64,000 nt of DNA from Thermococcus sp. M39. Lineage in GTDB: Archaea > Methanobacteriota_B > Thermococci > Thermococcales > Thermococcaceae. The stretch's first letter is position 1. Every line of letters begins with the position of its first letter. This document shows, in pieces, positions 35,845-43,784 of this stretch. The notes beneath the pieces are model-generated. The model had not been told where the DNA came from. It made no database searches and saw only the letters and a program-made list of their open reading frames with translations. The stretch is from contig NZ_SNUG01000001.1 of assembly GCF_012027325.1 (NCBI RefSeq), positions 124,001 through 188,000 on the forward strand, written 5' to 3'. The translations under genes were made by a program, and so were the position numbers.

Positions 35845-36569
35845 TCACCCTCTATCAACTCTAATTCCTTCCAGACCCTCTATTCCGAGCTCAGGAATTT
35901 TAAACTCTCCATCTTCATAAATAATCGTCGGATTTTTATCAAGCACTTCTTCGAGAGAGTACTCAAACCTCCCATTTTCCGTTACAAAGATAACTTTCTT
36001 TGCAGTTTCTTTTAATATTGCCTTGTCTAGGACGTCCTTGAGCTTCGCTGAATTGCTCTCGTTCTTTACGATGGCATCTATTCCATGAAAGATGTTTAGG
36101 GTTCTCGGTGAGAAGTAGAGTATGTTGAATACCTCCCCATAAACTGAGAAGCACTCCTTTTTTCTTACAAACTCTACGATTCTGATCTTCTTGATCCAGT
36201 TGCATCTGCAGCCGTTATTATAATGTTGTAATCAGGAGAAAGGCCGTTCACGAGCTTGAGAAGATCGCTGAGAAGAACACCCTTATACGTACCAACCTTT
36301 TTTATCGAGCCTCTCTTTGTCTTAAGCCCTCCTTTGCCCTCAAACTGAGGCAGTTTTTTAATGTCTTCGAGCGTTAGGGCTTTTTCCTCACCATTAGGGC
36401 CAATAAGCCTCAAAACTACTTCGTTCTTTTCCTGCGTTGTGGTTGAGCTTGAAAGTGTCGGTGAGCCACTTTTCTCTGGGGTGACTGTTTTTGTTTCACT
36501 TATACATCCACTTGAAATCACACTAAACACTAAAACTCCAATTAAAAGCAGCGCTAAGCATTTTTTCAC
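35845..36569 (-). pseudogene. Lipoprotein gene with oxidoreductase molybdopterin-binding-like domain, interrupted by a frameshift
   Basis: GTG 36569, behind CGGTGG, begins VKKCLALLLIGVLVFSVISSGC, a lipoprotein signal nearly the same as that of ModA. Residues of about 45 to 125 (VVLRLIGPNGEEKALTLEDI, KVGTYKGVLLSDLLKLV, YNIIITAADATG) resemble the short extracellular molybdopterin-oxidoreductase-like domains of archaea. The frame then hits TAG at 36174. A different frame stays open from there to TGA at 35845-35847 and reads well (KKIRIVEFVRKKECFSVYG, KKVIFVTENGRFEYSLEEV). One added base near 36195 would join the parts. Either a frameshift mutation or a deletion junction explains this. Confidence 0.6.
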
Positions 36570-36575
36570 AGCAAC

Positions 36576-36651
36576 CACCGAAAAATACACATCTTTGTGG
36601 AATTTAAACATTTTGTGTAAATAAAAACGTTTAATTAAATAGAAGTGTTTA
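36576..36651 (-). promoter_or_regulatory. Upstream region of the broken lipoprotein gene, copy 2 of the duplicated promoter
   Basis: See the modA copy at 35027-35102 for the alignment. The copy lies in the same place relative to its gene, and the homology continues into the signal peptide, so promoter and 5' end were probably duplicated together. Confidence 0.65.
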
Positions 36652-36729
36652 CAAAAATCCACCCATAACCGAAATATTTAAATACAAAATTTCATATGTA
36701 AGTTTTGCCTGTATAGGGGGCTTGGATGT

Positions 36730-37518
36730 ATGGAAAGGAGAATAGCAATTGCTTTCATACTCTGTGCAATAATTATAATCATGCCATTTGCAGTTAAGAT
36801 TGCTGAAAATAGTATTAAAAGCAGCACAGAAATTCCTTCTTCAAACATAACCACTACATTTGGAGGGATAACCTACATTGGCTCAGCAGTTTCTCATGAA
36901 GGTTCTGACTTGCTCTGTGTTATTCCTGCCAAAGTTTATGTTCCAGAGGCTGGGACTGAAGTTACACTCAACGTTACGGTTAAGTTTAAGCATGCCCAAC
37001 CATGTCCTTACTCTGACTGGGAAATTCTAACTGAAAATCCCGTCAATGTTGAAGTTGTCAGCGAGAGTGAGACTAAGCTGACTGATGCATACACGGCAGT
37101 TAAGCAGTACACAGTAAAAGTTCTTGGGAATGGAGCGCTTGATGTAGTGTTTAAATATGGAAGCAGCTGTCCCTACGGTACGGAGGAAAGAGTCACAGTT
37201 TACTTTTACATTGGAACTCCATCAGAAGAGGAGATGGTAAATGCTTCTGCTCAGATTCCTGAGCTTAACATAACTGAAAAGATTATAACGGGTGTTATTG
37301 AAGATGTAAATCTCGAAGAACGCTATTTCGTTGTTAACTCAACTAAAATTGCAGTTAGAGGAAAGTGGAGAAGTGAAGAGGGCGCAGAGTATAACTGGAG
37401 GGAGATGCTTGCCCTCCTTAAAGTTGGAGAAAAAGTTGAAGTCAAAGCAACTTATGAAGATGGGGAATGGAAGGCTTATGAGATAACGATAAACGGCAAA
37501 ACATTCGTTAAGGGGTGA
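36730..37518 (+). CDS. Exported or membrane-anchored protein of unknown function with C-terminal OB-like domain
   Basis: A 262-residue protein with an N-terminal signal anchor (residues 5-22, then KIAENSIK). The outer part is rich in beta strands, with two similar Cys segments (AQPCPYSDWE and SSCPYGTEERV). Residues of about 185 to 260 form an OB-like unit (ITGVIEDVNLEERYFVVN, VGEKVEVKATYEDGEWKAYE). I do not recognise the family. A TATA-like AATATTTAAATAC at 36671-36683 gives it a promoter divergent from the broken lipoprotein gene. The next gene starts 4 bases later, so they are co-transcribed. Confidence 0.75.
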   Translation: MERRIAIAFILCAIIIIMPFAVKIAENSIKSSTEIPSSNITTTFGGITYIGSAVSHEGSDLLCVIPAKVYVPEAGTEVTLNVTVKFKHAQPCPYSDWEILTENPVNVEVVSESETKLTDAYTAVKQYTVKVLGNGALDVVFKYGSSCPYGTEERVTVYFYIGTPSEEEMVNASAQIPELNITEKIITGVIEDVNLEERYFVVNSTKIAVRGKWRSEEGAEYNWREMLALLKVGEKVEVKATYEDGEWKAYEITINGKTFVKG

Positions 37519-37522
37519 TAAA

Positions 37523-37765
37523 ATGAGCTTCAAGCTTAGAATGTGGGTGTCGCTGATTCTCTTTGTTTTGTGGCTGATAACGGGAATAAGTGGTATTTTC
37601 CTCCTTATAGGCCCTCTTTTTGCGGAGCTAGGGATTTCTCTGCCGATATCCTTGATGGATACAATTCATACATATATTGGCTTTGCCTTCTTTGGACTCT
37701 CGGTTGTGCATGTTGCCCTCAACTGGTCTGCAATGAAAAGCTACTTCCGCAAGCTTATGCAATAA
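37523..37765 (+). CDS. DUF4405-like small membrane protein with two conserved histidines
   Basis: An 80-residue protein with two or three membrane helices. MDTIHTYIGFAFFGLSVVHV contains two histidines 14 residues apart within one helix, as in cytochrome b561 or ferric-reductase-like haem sites. The family resembles DUF4405. Haem binding is inferred only. Start ATG follows GGGGTGATAAA at the end of the previous gene. The pairing with an exported protein suggests a small membrane redox or metal module. Confidence 0.7.
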   Translation: MSFKLRMWVSLILFVLWLITGISGIFLLIGPLFAELGISLPISLMDTIHTYIGFAFFGLSVVHVALNWSAMKSYFRKLMQ

Positions 37766-37766
37766 G

Positions 37767-37791
37767 TTTATATTTTATTAGGCTCACCTAA
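37767..37791 (+). promoter_or_regulatory. TATA box and DtxR/IdeR-like palindrome before NifX-like gene
   Basis: TTTATATTTT at 37767 is followed 11 bases later by TTAGGCTCACCTAA (37778-37791). It differs at one base from the palindrome before the radical-SAM gene. Both match the inner part of the DtxR/IdeR metal-box consensus (TTAGGTTAGGCTAACCTAA). The location between TATA and the expected start of transcription suits repression by metal-bound regulator. Confidence 0.7.
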
Positions 37792-37805
37792 TTTTTGGTG
37801 AGGAA

Positions 37806-38201
37806 ATGAGGAAGCTTAGAGTAGCGTTTGGAATGGAAAATGAGGGAAAGCTGACAGACGCTCACTATGGGGACTCAGAGTTCTTCTTAATCTACGAAAT
37901 CTTAGAAGATGGGACCGCAAAGCTCTTGGAAAAGAGACCAAACAGAGCTAAGGGGATGGAGGAACATGATGAGGGACACGGCGATCCTAGGAAGTTTAGA
38001 GCTATTATTGAGCAGCTGAAGGACGTTGATGTGCTAGCGGCATTCAGAATGGGTCCCAACTTCTTGAGAATCAGAGACCAGAGCAATAAAGTTGCATTCT
38101 TTACGAGTACGAGGGATCTAAATTTAGCACTTCAAAGGGTTATTGAAAGGTTTGAAGAGCTTTGGAAGCAAGTTGAAGAGAAGAAGTCAAAGCATGTTTG
38201 A
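37806..38201 (+). CDS. NifX-like dinitrogenase iron-molybdenum cofactor family protein
   Basis: The 131-residue protein has a single NifX-type domain: RVAFGMENEGKLTDAHYGDS, FFLIYEILEDG, then a His/Glu/Asp-rich loop (MEEHDEGHGDP) that could hold metal, and DVDVLAAFRMGPNFLRI. In non-diazotrophic archaea such proteins probably carry Fe-S or metal clusters. The start has GGTGAGG six bases upstream. The DtxR-like palindrome in the promoter suggests control by iron or another divalent metal, shared with the radical-SAM gene that follows. Confidence 0.85.
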   Translation: MRKLRVAFGMENEGKLTDAHYGDSEFFLIYEILEDGTAKLLEKRPNRAKGMEEHDEGHGDPRKFRAIIEQLKDVDVLAAFRMGPNFLRIRDQSNKVAFFTSTRDLNLALQRVIERFEELWKQVEEKKSKHV

Positions 38202-38247
38202 ATTTTTCAGTTTACTTCTTTGTTTCATCCATCTTAATTTCGAAATC

Positions 38248-38272
38248 TTTATACGCCATTAGGCTAACCTAA
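38248..38272 (+). promoter_or_regulatory. TATA box and DtxR/IdeR-like palindrome before radical-SAM gene
   Basis: TTTATA at 38248 is followed 11 bases later by TTAGGCTAACCTAA (38259-38272), the same spacing as in the NifX-like promoter. The 14 bases equal the right part of the IdeR/DtxR consensus box without mismatch. Confidence 0.72.
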
Positions 38273-38287
38273 TTTCGGTGAAAGTCA

Positions 38288-39238
38288 ATGATAGCATTTG
38301 GTCCCGTTCCATCTCGCAGATTAGGAAAAAGCCTAGGCATAAATAACATTCCAGATAAAGTATGCTCATATGCTTGTGTTTACTGCCAAATTGGGAGAAC
38401 AATTAAGATGGAAGTTGAAAGGAGAGCATTTTATAACCCAGAGTTAATCCTCAAGGAAGCTAAAGAAAAAGTTGAGAAAGCCAGAGCAAAAGGAGAGCAC
38501 GTTGATTACATCACATTCGTCCCAGATGGTGAACCGACTTTGGACATTAACCTTGGAAAGGAAGCTGAGCTGCTGAAAGAACTTGGAATCCCTTTGGCAA
38601 TTCTAACAAACTCTTCCCTAATCTGGAGGGAGGATGCTAGGGAAGATTTGTTGAAGTTTGATTTTGTCTCTCTAAAGCTTGATGCTGTAAGTGAGCAACT
38701 CTGGAGAAAAATTGACAGACCGCACAAAAGCTTAAAGCTCGATGAAATCCTTGATGGAATGCTCGAATTCAGAAAAGAATTCAACGGAAAACTCGTAACA
38801 GAGACTATGCTCATCGATGGAATTAATTATGGAGACGAATTTGAGAAGATTGCTGAGTTTTTGGAGGAGCTTAAACCAGATATAGCTTACATAGCTATTC
38901 CAACGAGGCCCCCAGCGGAGAGGTGGGTTAAGCCAGCTAGTGAGGAGACGATAAACAGAGCGTTTCAGATTTTTGCTAAGGCTTTAGGAAGTGATAGGGT
39001 AGAGTACCTCATTGGATATGAGGGAAATGCATTTGCTTTTACGGGGAATGTTGAAGAGGATTTACTGAGCATAACGGCTGTCCACCCGATGAGAGAAGAT
39101 GCCGTTGAAGACTTTCTCAAAAAGGCCAATGCAGATTGGAGTGTTGTTGAGAAGCTTTTGAGGGAAGAAAAGCTCATTGAGCTTGAATACGATGGAAAGA
39201 GGTTCTACATGAGGAAGCTCAAGAGCAGAAATCTTTAA
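38288..39238 (+). CDS. Radical-SAM protein (COG0731-type Fe-S oxidoreductase)
   Basis: The 316-residue enzyme starts FGPVPSRRLGKSLGINNIP and carries the radical-SAM cluster motif CSYACVYCQIG. GEPTLDINLG is the glycine-rich SAM-binding segment. The C-terminal 70 residues look like a winged-helix (SVVEKLLREEKLIELEYDGK). The reaction is unknown; COG0731 includes enzymes of tRNA and cofactor modification, but the PSRRLGxSLGI subfamily has no firm assignment. The ATG follows GGTGAAA. The DtxR-like operator links its expression to metal status and to the NifX-like protein upstream. Confidence 0.88.
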   Translation: MIAFGPVPSRRLGKSLGINNIPDKVCSYACVYCQIGRTIKMEVERRAFYNPELILKEAKEKVEKARAKGEHVDYITFVPDGEPTLDINLGKEAELLKELGIPLAILTNSSLIWREDAREDLLKFDFVSLKLDAVSEQLWRKIDRPHKSLKLDEILDGMLEFRKEFNGKLVTETMLIDGINYGDEFEKIAEFLEELKPDIAYIAIPTRPPAERWVKPASEETINRAFQIFAKALGSDRVEYLIGYEGNAFAFTGNVEEDLLSITAVHPMREDAVEDFLKKANADWSVVEKLLREEKLIELEYDGKRFYMRKLKSRNL

Positions 39239-39276
39239 TTATCCCCTGAAGATAACTATCTGGAAGGTGATGCCCA

Positions 39277-40053
39277 CTGATAGCCCTCATATCGTTCCTA
39301 TTAGTTATTCTCGTTTCAATTATAATCGTTAGAATCGGAGCTGTTGCATTAGAGATGACTGGACTTTCAAGAGATGTTGCAGCTTTTCAAGCTCAGTCGG
39401 CTTTTTCTGGAACCGGCTTTACGACTTCAGAGTCAGAGTATGTGGTTTCACATCCAGTGAGAAGAAAAATAATCCGGATTTTAATCTTTCTAGGCAGTGC
39501 GGGAATAACTTCGGCCATAGCAACTCTTGTATTAACCTTTATTGGCAAGAGCGGTGAAGAGGCTAAGCAGACTTTCATCTTGCTCTTAGGAGGCCTGATG
39601 GCTTTATATCTTTTTGTGAGGTCTAAATGGATAGACAAAATGATGAGGAAGATAATTAGGAGAGCCCTCAACAAATTCTTTCCCTCACTTAAAATTTATG
39701 ACTACAATCAGCTCTTGGGCATAAGCAGGGGATATTCAATTGCACAGATAAAAGTCAAAAAGAACAGCTGGCTGGCAAATAAAACTTTAAGGGAGTTACA
39801 GCTCGATAAGGAGGGAGTTTTAGTTTTGGGAATTTACAGAAAAGTAGGAGAAAAGGAAGTTTATCTCGGTGCTCCAAGTGGGGATACAAAAATTGTGCCT
39901 GGGGACTTAATAGTTTTATATGGGCCGGAAGATGTTCTCTTGAATCTCTCAAAGAGGGTTAAAGGTATTAAAGGTCGGATTGAGCATGAAGAAGCAGTCG
40001 AAAAAGCAAAGCTCAGAGCAATGCAGGAAGAGATGGAACTTGAAGGTGAGTGA
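39277..40053 (+). CDS. Membrane protein with RCK_C (TrkA C-terminal) domain, non-standard start
   Basis: About 258 residues: membrane helix LIALISFLLVILVSIII, a pore-like loop FSGTGFTTSESEYV, two more helices (LIFLGSAGITSAIATLVL, FILLLGGLMALYLF), and a C-terminal RCK_C domain (KKNSWLANKTLREL, GDTKIVPGDLIVLYG) that usually binds a regulatory ligand. It may be a potassium or other cation transporter. The first ATG in frame is 39355 and would cut off the first helix. GGAAGGTGATG at 39262-39272 points to a start near CTG 39277 or ATA 39280, with no ATG, GTG or TTG in that frame. The ATG at 39270 belongs to another frame. Confidence 0.7.
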   Translation: MIALISFLLVILVSIIIVRIGAVALEMTGLSRDVAAFQAQSAFSGTGFTTSESEYVVSHPVRRKIIRILIFLGSAGITSAIATLVLTFIGKSGEEAKQTFILLLGGLMALYLFVRSKWIDKMMRKIIRRALNKFFPSLKIYDYNQLLGISRGYSIAQIKVKKNSWLANKTLRELQLDKEGVLVLGIYRKVGEKEVYLGAPSGDTKIVPGDLIVLYGPEDVLLNLSKRVKGIKGRIEHEEAVEKAKLRAMQEEMELEGE

Positions 40054-40055
40054 TG

Positions 40056-41504
40056 ATGTGCGAGTATGTATATGAAAACGGGGAAAAATGCAGAATAAAG
40101 CCGCTGCAAGGCTCTAAATACTGCTCGCTCCACATTCCTTACGAAGAGGGAGAGCTCCTCTATGGGGACAAAATTAAAGAAATCAAAGAGAAGGCTTTTC
40201 TTAAGAGACTTAAAAGAGGCATTACATACTTTGAGGGAGTTTACCTCTATGATATTAGAATTTCAAACTTCAAGAGCGATAAAACCTTAGTTTTCAAAAA
40301 TTCAAAGATAAAGACGCTCATAATAGACAGCTCAGAAATCGGTGGGCTGACGATATATGGCTCATCAATCGAGAGGGTGATTATATTTGAAACAAAATTG
40401 AAAACTCTTATGATAGCCAAATCAAGTGTATTTGGCGTTAATATCCTGAGATTAAACTTCTATGGTTCGCTTTACCTAAAAGACAGTGACATTAGATATA
40501 TTATGATGAACTCCTTCCAATACGTTAAAACTGAAGAGAAGCCGAGCGAAGAAGAATACGGTGAGAGGAGCAAAGCTTACGGCAGGATCGAGCTTTTCAA
40601 CCTCAATGGTGTTAGGAGAATTGGAATCAACTCAAGATATCCGCTCTTAAGGCAGATTCTTGAAGAGCATGGAGTTAAAGTTAACGAAGTCTCGAGGAAG
40701 CATGCAAAGGCTGAAATATTTGTAATTAGTGGGGTTCACTTTGATGAGAACCCCCGCTTTAAGCGGCAGGTTAGGGTTTTGATTAGGGGCTTTGATGGGC
40801 AACTTTTGATGGAGAACCTTGAGATTCCTGGGCATGTTCAAATAACTCAAAGCAAGATTAAGCTACCCGAGTTTGTTCACGTTAAAATTCTGAACAACAT
40901 TATTTTTAGGAAAGTTCGCTTTTACAGCGATATTACTTGGAATCTAACGGTTTTGCCAAATCTTGTGGCAGAATTAGATGTTGAGGGCTTTATTCTGCTT
41001 GAAGAATGCCATTTCAACAATCCCTATATAGAAGAAATATTCTATCGATTAGCCCGTACTTCATGGGAAAAAAACGGAGACAAAGATAAGGCTGATGAGT
41101 ATTATTATAAGGAGATGGTTGCAAAAAGGAAACAGCGCATGATGGCGTACAGAAAAGGGCGGAAAAAGATTCTTCTCATCGAGCCCTATGTAGAGTGGCT
41201 TTTAGCTGATCTTACATGCAAATACGGTACCACTTGGAAAAGACCGATTGTAATCTGGATTATTACCGTAAACGTAGTATTTCCAATTATTTTTTATCTT
41301 ACAAAAAGTGTTGAAGGGAGTGGAGTTCCTTTGAAATCTTTTTTGGATTATGTGTACTTCAGCATAGTTACTGCAACAACATTGGGCTATGGCGATCTGC
41401 ATCCAATTGGGATCGGGAGAATTTTGGCTTCAAGTGAAGCAATATTTGGAATGTTCATGTGGGCAGTGTTGTTAACAGTTTTTGCTAGGAAGTACATGAG
41501 GTGA
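40056..41504 (+). CDS. Two-helix potassium channel with N-terminal Cys/His motif and long beta-rich domain
   Basis: A 482-residue protein. Residues 2-27 hold a probable zinc site (CEYVYENGEKC, then GSKYCSLH). The next 300 residues are repeated short strands (IRISNFKSDKTLVFKNSKIK, LIIDSSEIGGLTIYGSSIE) resembling pentapeptide-repeat or beta-helix domains. The last 100 residues have two membrane helices around the potassium filter TATTLGYGDLHP. It should be a K+ channel gated by its cytoplasmic part. The start lies among GTGATGATG; ATG 40056 has the best spacing to GGTGAG. It overlaps or abuts the RCK_C gene, which suggests partnership. Confidence 0.82.
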   Translation: MCEYVYENGEKCRIKPLQGSKYCSLHIPYEEGELLYGDKIKEIKEKAFLKRLKRGITYFEGVYLYDIRISNFKSDKTLVFKNSKIKTLIIDSSEIGGLTIYGSSIERVIIFETKLKTLMIAKSSVFGVNILRLNFYGSLYLKDSDIRYIMMNSFQYVKTEEKPSEEEYGERSKAYGRIELFNLNGVRRIGINSRYPLLRQILEEHGVKVNEVSRKHAKAEIFVISGVHFDENPRFKRQVRVLIRGFDGQLLMENLEIPGHVQITQSKIKLPEFVHVKILNNIIFRKVRFYSDITWNLTVLPNLVAELDVEGFILLEECHFNNPYIEEIFYRLARTSWEKNGDKDKADEYYYKEMVAKRKQRMMAYRKGRKKILLIEPYVEWLLADLTCKYGTTWKRPIVIWIITVNVVFPIIFYLTKSVEGSGVPLKSFLDYVYFSIVTATTLGYGDLHPIGIGRILASSEAIFGMFMWAVLLTVFARKYMR

Positions 41505-41508
41505 TAAA

Positions 41509-42636
41509 ATGAAGGTTGGTCTGATAATTAATCCAATAGCTGGAATGGGAGGAAAAGTCGCCTTAAAAGGTACAGATGGAGTTGTTGAAGAAGCGATAAG
41601 AAGAGGGGCCAAGCCGATAGCATTAGATTTAGCTAAACTCTTTTTAAGTGAGCTTTCCCAGTATGAGAAATCTAAGGGTATAGAATTTTTAACAGGCCCT
41701 AAAGAGCTCGGTGAATATGCCCTCAGAGAATTTGATTTTCCTTATCAGGTTATCAAACACAGGGAAATCGGCTATAGGGATATTTTTGGAGTTAGGATTC
41801 CAGATACCACAAATGAAGATACAAAAACTCTGGCAAAGCTTATGGCGGATAAAGTTGGTATTTTGGTTTTTGCTGGAGGAGATGGAACTGCGAGGGATGT
41901 TTATTCTGCAGTTGATAAAGAAGTCCCAATCCTTGGGATTCCAACGGGAGTAAAAATGTTCTCTGGGGTTTTTGCTTCTTCTCCAGAAGATGCAGCTAAA
42001 CTTTTGATTGAGTTCATTAAGGGAGATGCAGAGATAGTGGAGCGTGAAATTTTAGATTTGGATGAAGATGCATATAGGAGAGACGAGGTAAAAGCTAAGC
42101 TTTATGGAACAGCACTAACTCCCTATGTTGAAACTCTTGTTCAGGGATCCAAAGAGCCGACAAAAGTTGATGAAAGTGAAGAACTTGAAGCGTTGGCTGA
42201 AGCTATTGTTGAAGAGCTGGAAGATGGAATCTACTTTTTAGGGGCAGGCTCGACGGTGAAGAGGATTAAAGACAAACTTGGCATTGATGGAACCCTTTTG
42301 GGAGTTGATATCGTTGAAATCCAAGACGGGAGGGCGAGGCTTTTAGTTAAAGATGCTCAAGAAAAGGATTTGCTGAAATTCATTGACAAAAACCCCAAAA
42401 TAATTGTTACAGTTGTGGGGGGTGTTAATTTCCTCTTCGGAAGAGGCAATCAGCAGTTCTCTGCAGATGTCCTTAGGCATATTCCAAAAGAAAACATCAT
42501 TGTCGTTGCAACTCCATCAAAAGTTGAAAGGCCAATAAGGGTGTATACTGGGGATAAGAAGGTTGATGAGAAACTTAAAGGATACATGAGAGTTCGCATT
42601 GGCGCTTGGAGAGAAAGGATGGTTAAGGTGATTTGA
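41509..42636 (+). CDS. ATP-NAD kinase family protein
   Basis: The 375-residue protein begins KVGLIINPIAGMGGKVALKG and has the GGDGTARDV nucleotide loop with PILGIPTGVKMFSGVFA, features of the NAD-kinase/diacylglycerol-kinase superfamily. The C-terminal half (FLGAGSTVKRIKDKLG, VTVVGGVNFLFGRGNQQFS) matches the archaeal ATP-NAD kinase-like group, related to AcoX. The substrate is uncertain. It starts behind GGTGATAAA four bases after the channel gene. This is the second protein of this superfamily in the window. Confidence 0.85.
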   Translation: MKVGLIINPIAGMGGKVALKGTDGVVEEAIRRGAKPIALDLAKLFLSELSQYEKSKGIEFLTGPKELGEYALREFDFPYQVIKHREIGYRDIFGVRIPDTTNEDTKTLAKLMADKVGILVFAGGDGTARDVYSAVDKEVPILGIPTGVKMFSGVFASSPEDAAKLLIEFIKGDAEIVEREILDLDEDAYRRDEVKAKLYGTALTPYVETLVQGSKEPTKVDESEELEALAEAIVEELEDGIYFLGAGSTVKRIKDKLGIDGTLLGVDIVEIQDGRARLLVKDAQEKDLLKFIDKNPKIIVTVVGGVNFLFGRGNQQFSADVLRHIPKENIIVVATPSKVERPIRVYTGDKKVDEKLKGYMRVRIGAWRERMVKVI

Positions 42637-42669
42637 ACTTTCACCATGCAAAAAATTAAAAAGCAACAG

Positions 42670-43782
42670 CTAGAACAAAGCTCCGTACTTGTAGAAGATG
42701 TGGCACGTTCCTTCATATGAAACCATACACGGCCCAACTGGATTCCTTGGAGTGCATGTCTTTCCAAAGTGGGGACACTGTGGTGGTAACGCTAACCCGC
42801 GAAGTATTGCACCGCAGAGGCAGCCTTTCTCTAAGTCGGGGAGCTTTGGAACTTCTGGATTGTAATAAGTCCTTATCTCCAAATCTTTGTACTCCTCTCT
42901 AAGCTCAAGTCCACTCTTTGGAATTATTCCTAAAGCTCTCCATTTTGCATCTACAACTTCAAAGAACTTGTTTATCAGCTTTTGGGCTTCAACATTTCCC
43001 TCGTATTTCACAGCTCTTGTATATTCATTCTCAATCTTTGCCTCTCCTTTTCTTATCATCCTTAGAAGCATCAAGATTGCCATCAGCACATCAACGGGTT
43101 CAAAGCCAGCAACAACTTGGGGAACCCCGTATTCCCTCGTTATGTACTCCCAGCCTTTAACCCCTACTATTGTGGATACGTGACCAGGATCAATGAGACC
43201 ATCAAAGGCTGTGCCCTGCTTAACCAGTGCCTCAACGGCTGGGGGCGTTAAGCGGTGAACAGAATAAATTTTGAAGTTCTCAAGCTTTTCCTCAACAACT
43301 GCGTTGAGCATTCCCGCAGCTGGAGCTGTTGTGGTCTCGAAGCCAGGAGAGAAGTGAACGACTAATCGCTCAGGATTTTTCTTAGCAATCTTATAGGCAT
43401 CGTAAATTGAGTAAACCACTCTGACGTCATATCCTTCACTTTTCAAGTCGGAAAAGCTCCCTCTTGGCGTGGGAATCTTGTACATATCGCCAAATGTTGT
43501 TAGAATAATTTTTTCTCCCTCTTCATAAGCTTTCCTCATTATCTCTTGCATCTTTACGATGTCCTCAACTGGGGTTATACAGACGGGACAGCCAGGACCG
43601 CTGACGATTTTAACATTTTCCGGTAAGAGTGAGCGGATCCCACTCCTTGTTACTGTATCCTCGTGAGTTCCGCAGACGTGCATGATTTTAACAACTCTTC
43701 CAATTTTTTCAGCTTCTTTGTGGATGACCCTCGTTATTTTCTGAGCAAGTTCTTTGTTTCTAAAAACGCTAAAAGCTTCCAT
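42670..43782 (-). CDS. hypD: Hydrogenase maturation protein HypD
   Basis: The 370-residue protein has the HypD hallmarks: HVCGTHEDTV, SGPGCPVCITPVEDI, FSPGFETTTAPAAG, GTAFDGLIDPGHVSTIVG, and the C-terminal 4Fe-4S ligands CLCGAILRG, CPHFGKTCTP and GPCMVSYEGTC. It inserts the Fe(CN)2CO group of [NiFe] hydrogenases with HypC, whose gene lies directly upstream. ATG 43782 is 8 bases from GGAGG; the earlier ATG 43788 is too close. The gene runs away from the hydrogenase operon, but the function links them. Confidence 0.95.
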   Translation of the reverse strand: MEAFSVFRNKELAQKITRVIHKEAEKIGRVVKIMHVCGTHEDTVTRSGIRSLLPENVKIVSGPGCPVCITPVEDIVKMQEIMRKAYEEGEKIILTTFGDMYKIPTPRGSFSDLKSEGYDVRVVYSIYDAYKIAKKNPERLVVHFSPGFETTTAPAAGMLNAVVEEKLENFKIYSVHRLTPPAVEALVKQGTAFDGLIDPGHVSTIVGVKGWEYITREYGVPQVVAGFEPVDVLMAILMLLRMIRKGEAKIENEYTRAVKYEGNVEAQKLINKFFEVVDAKWRALGIIPKSGLELREEYKDLEIRTYYNPEVPKLPDLEKGCLCGAILRGLALPPQCPHFGKTCTPRNPVGPCMVSYEGTCHIFYKYGALF

Positions 43783-43784
43783 TC

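Noticed and set aside
35963-36205. 80-codon minus-strand frame starting MQLDQEDQ
   Set aside because: It overlaps the broken lipoprotein gene in a third frame and reads poorly; the other frame of the same strand (to 35845) reads much better.
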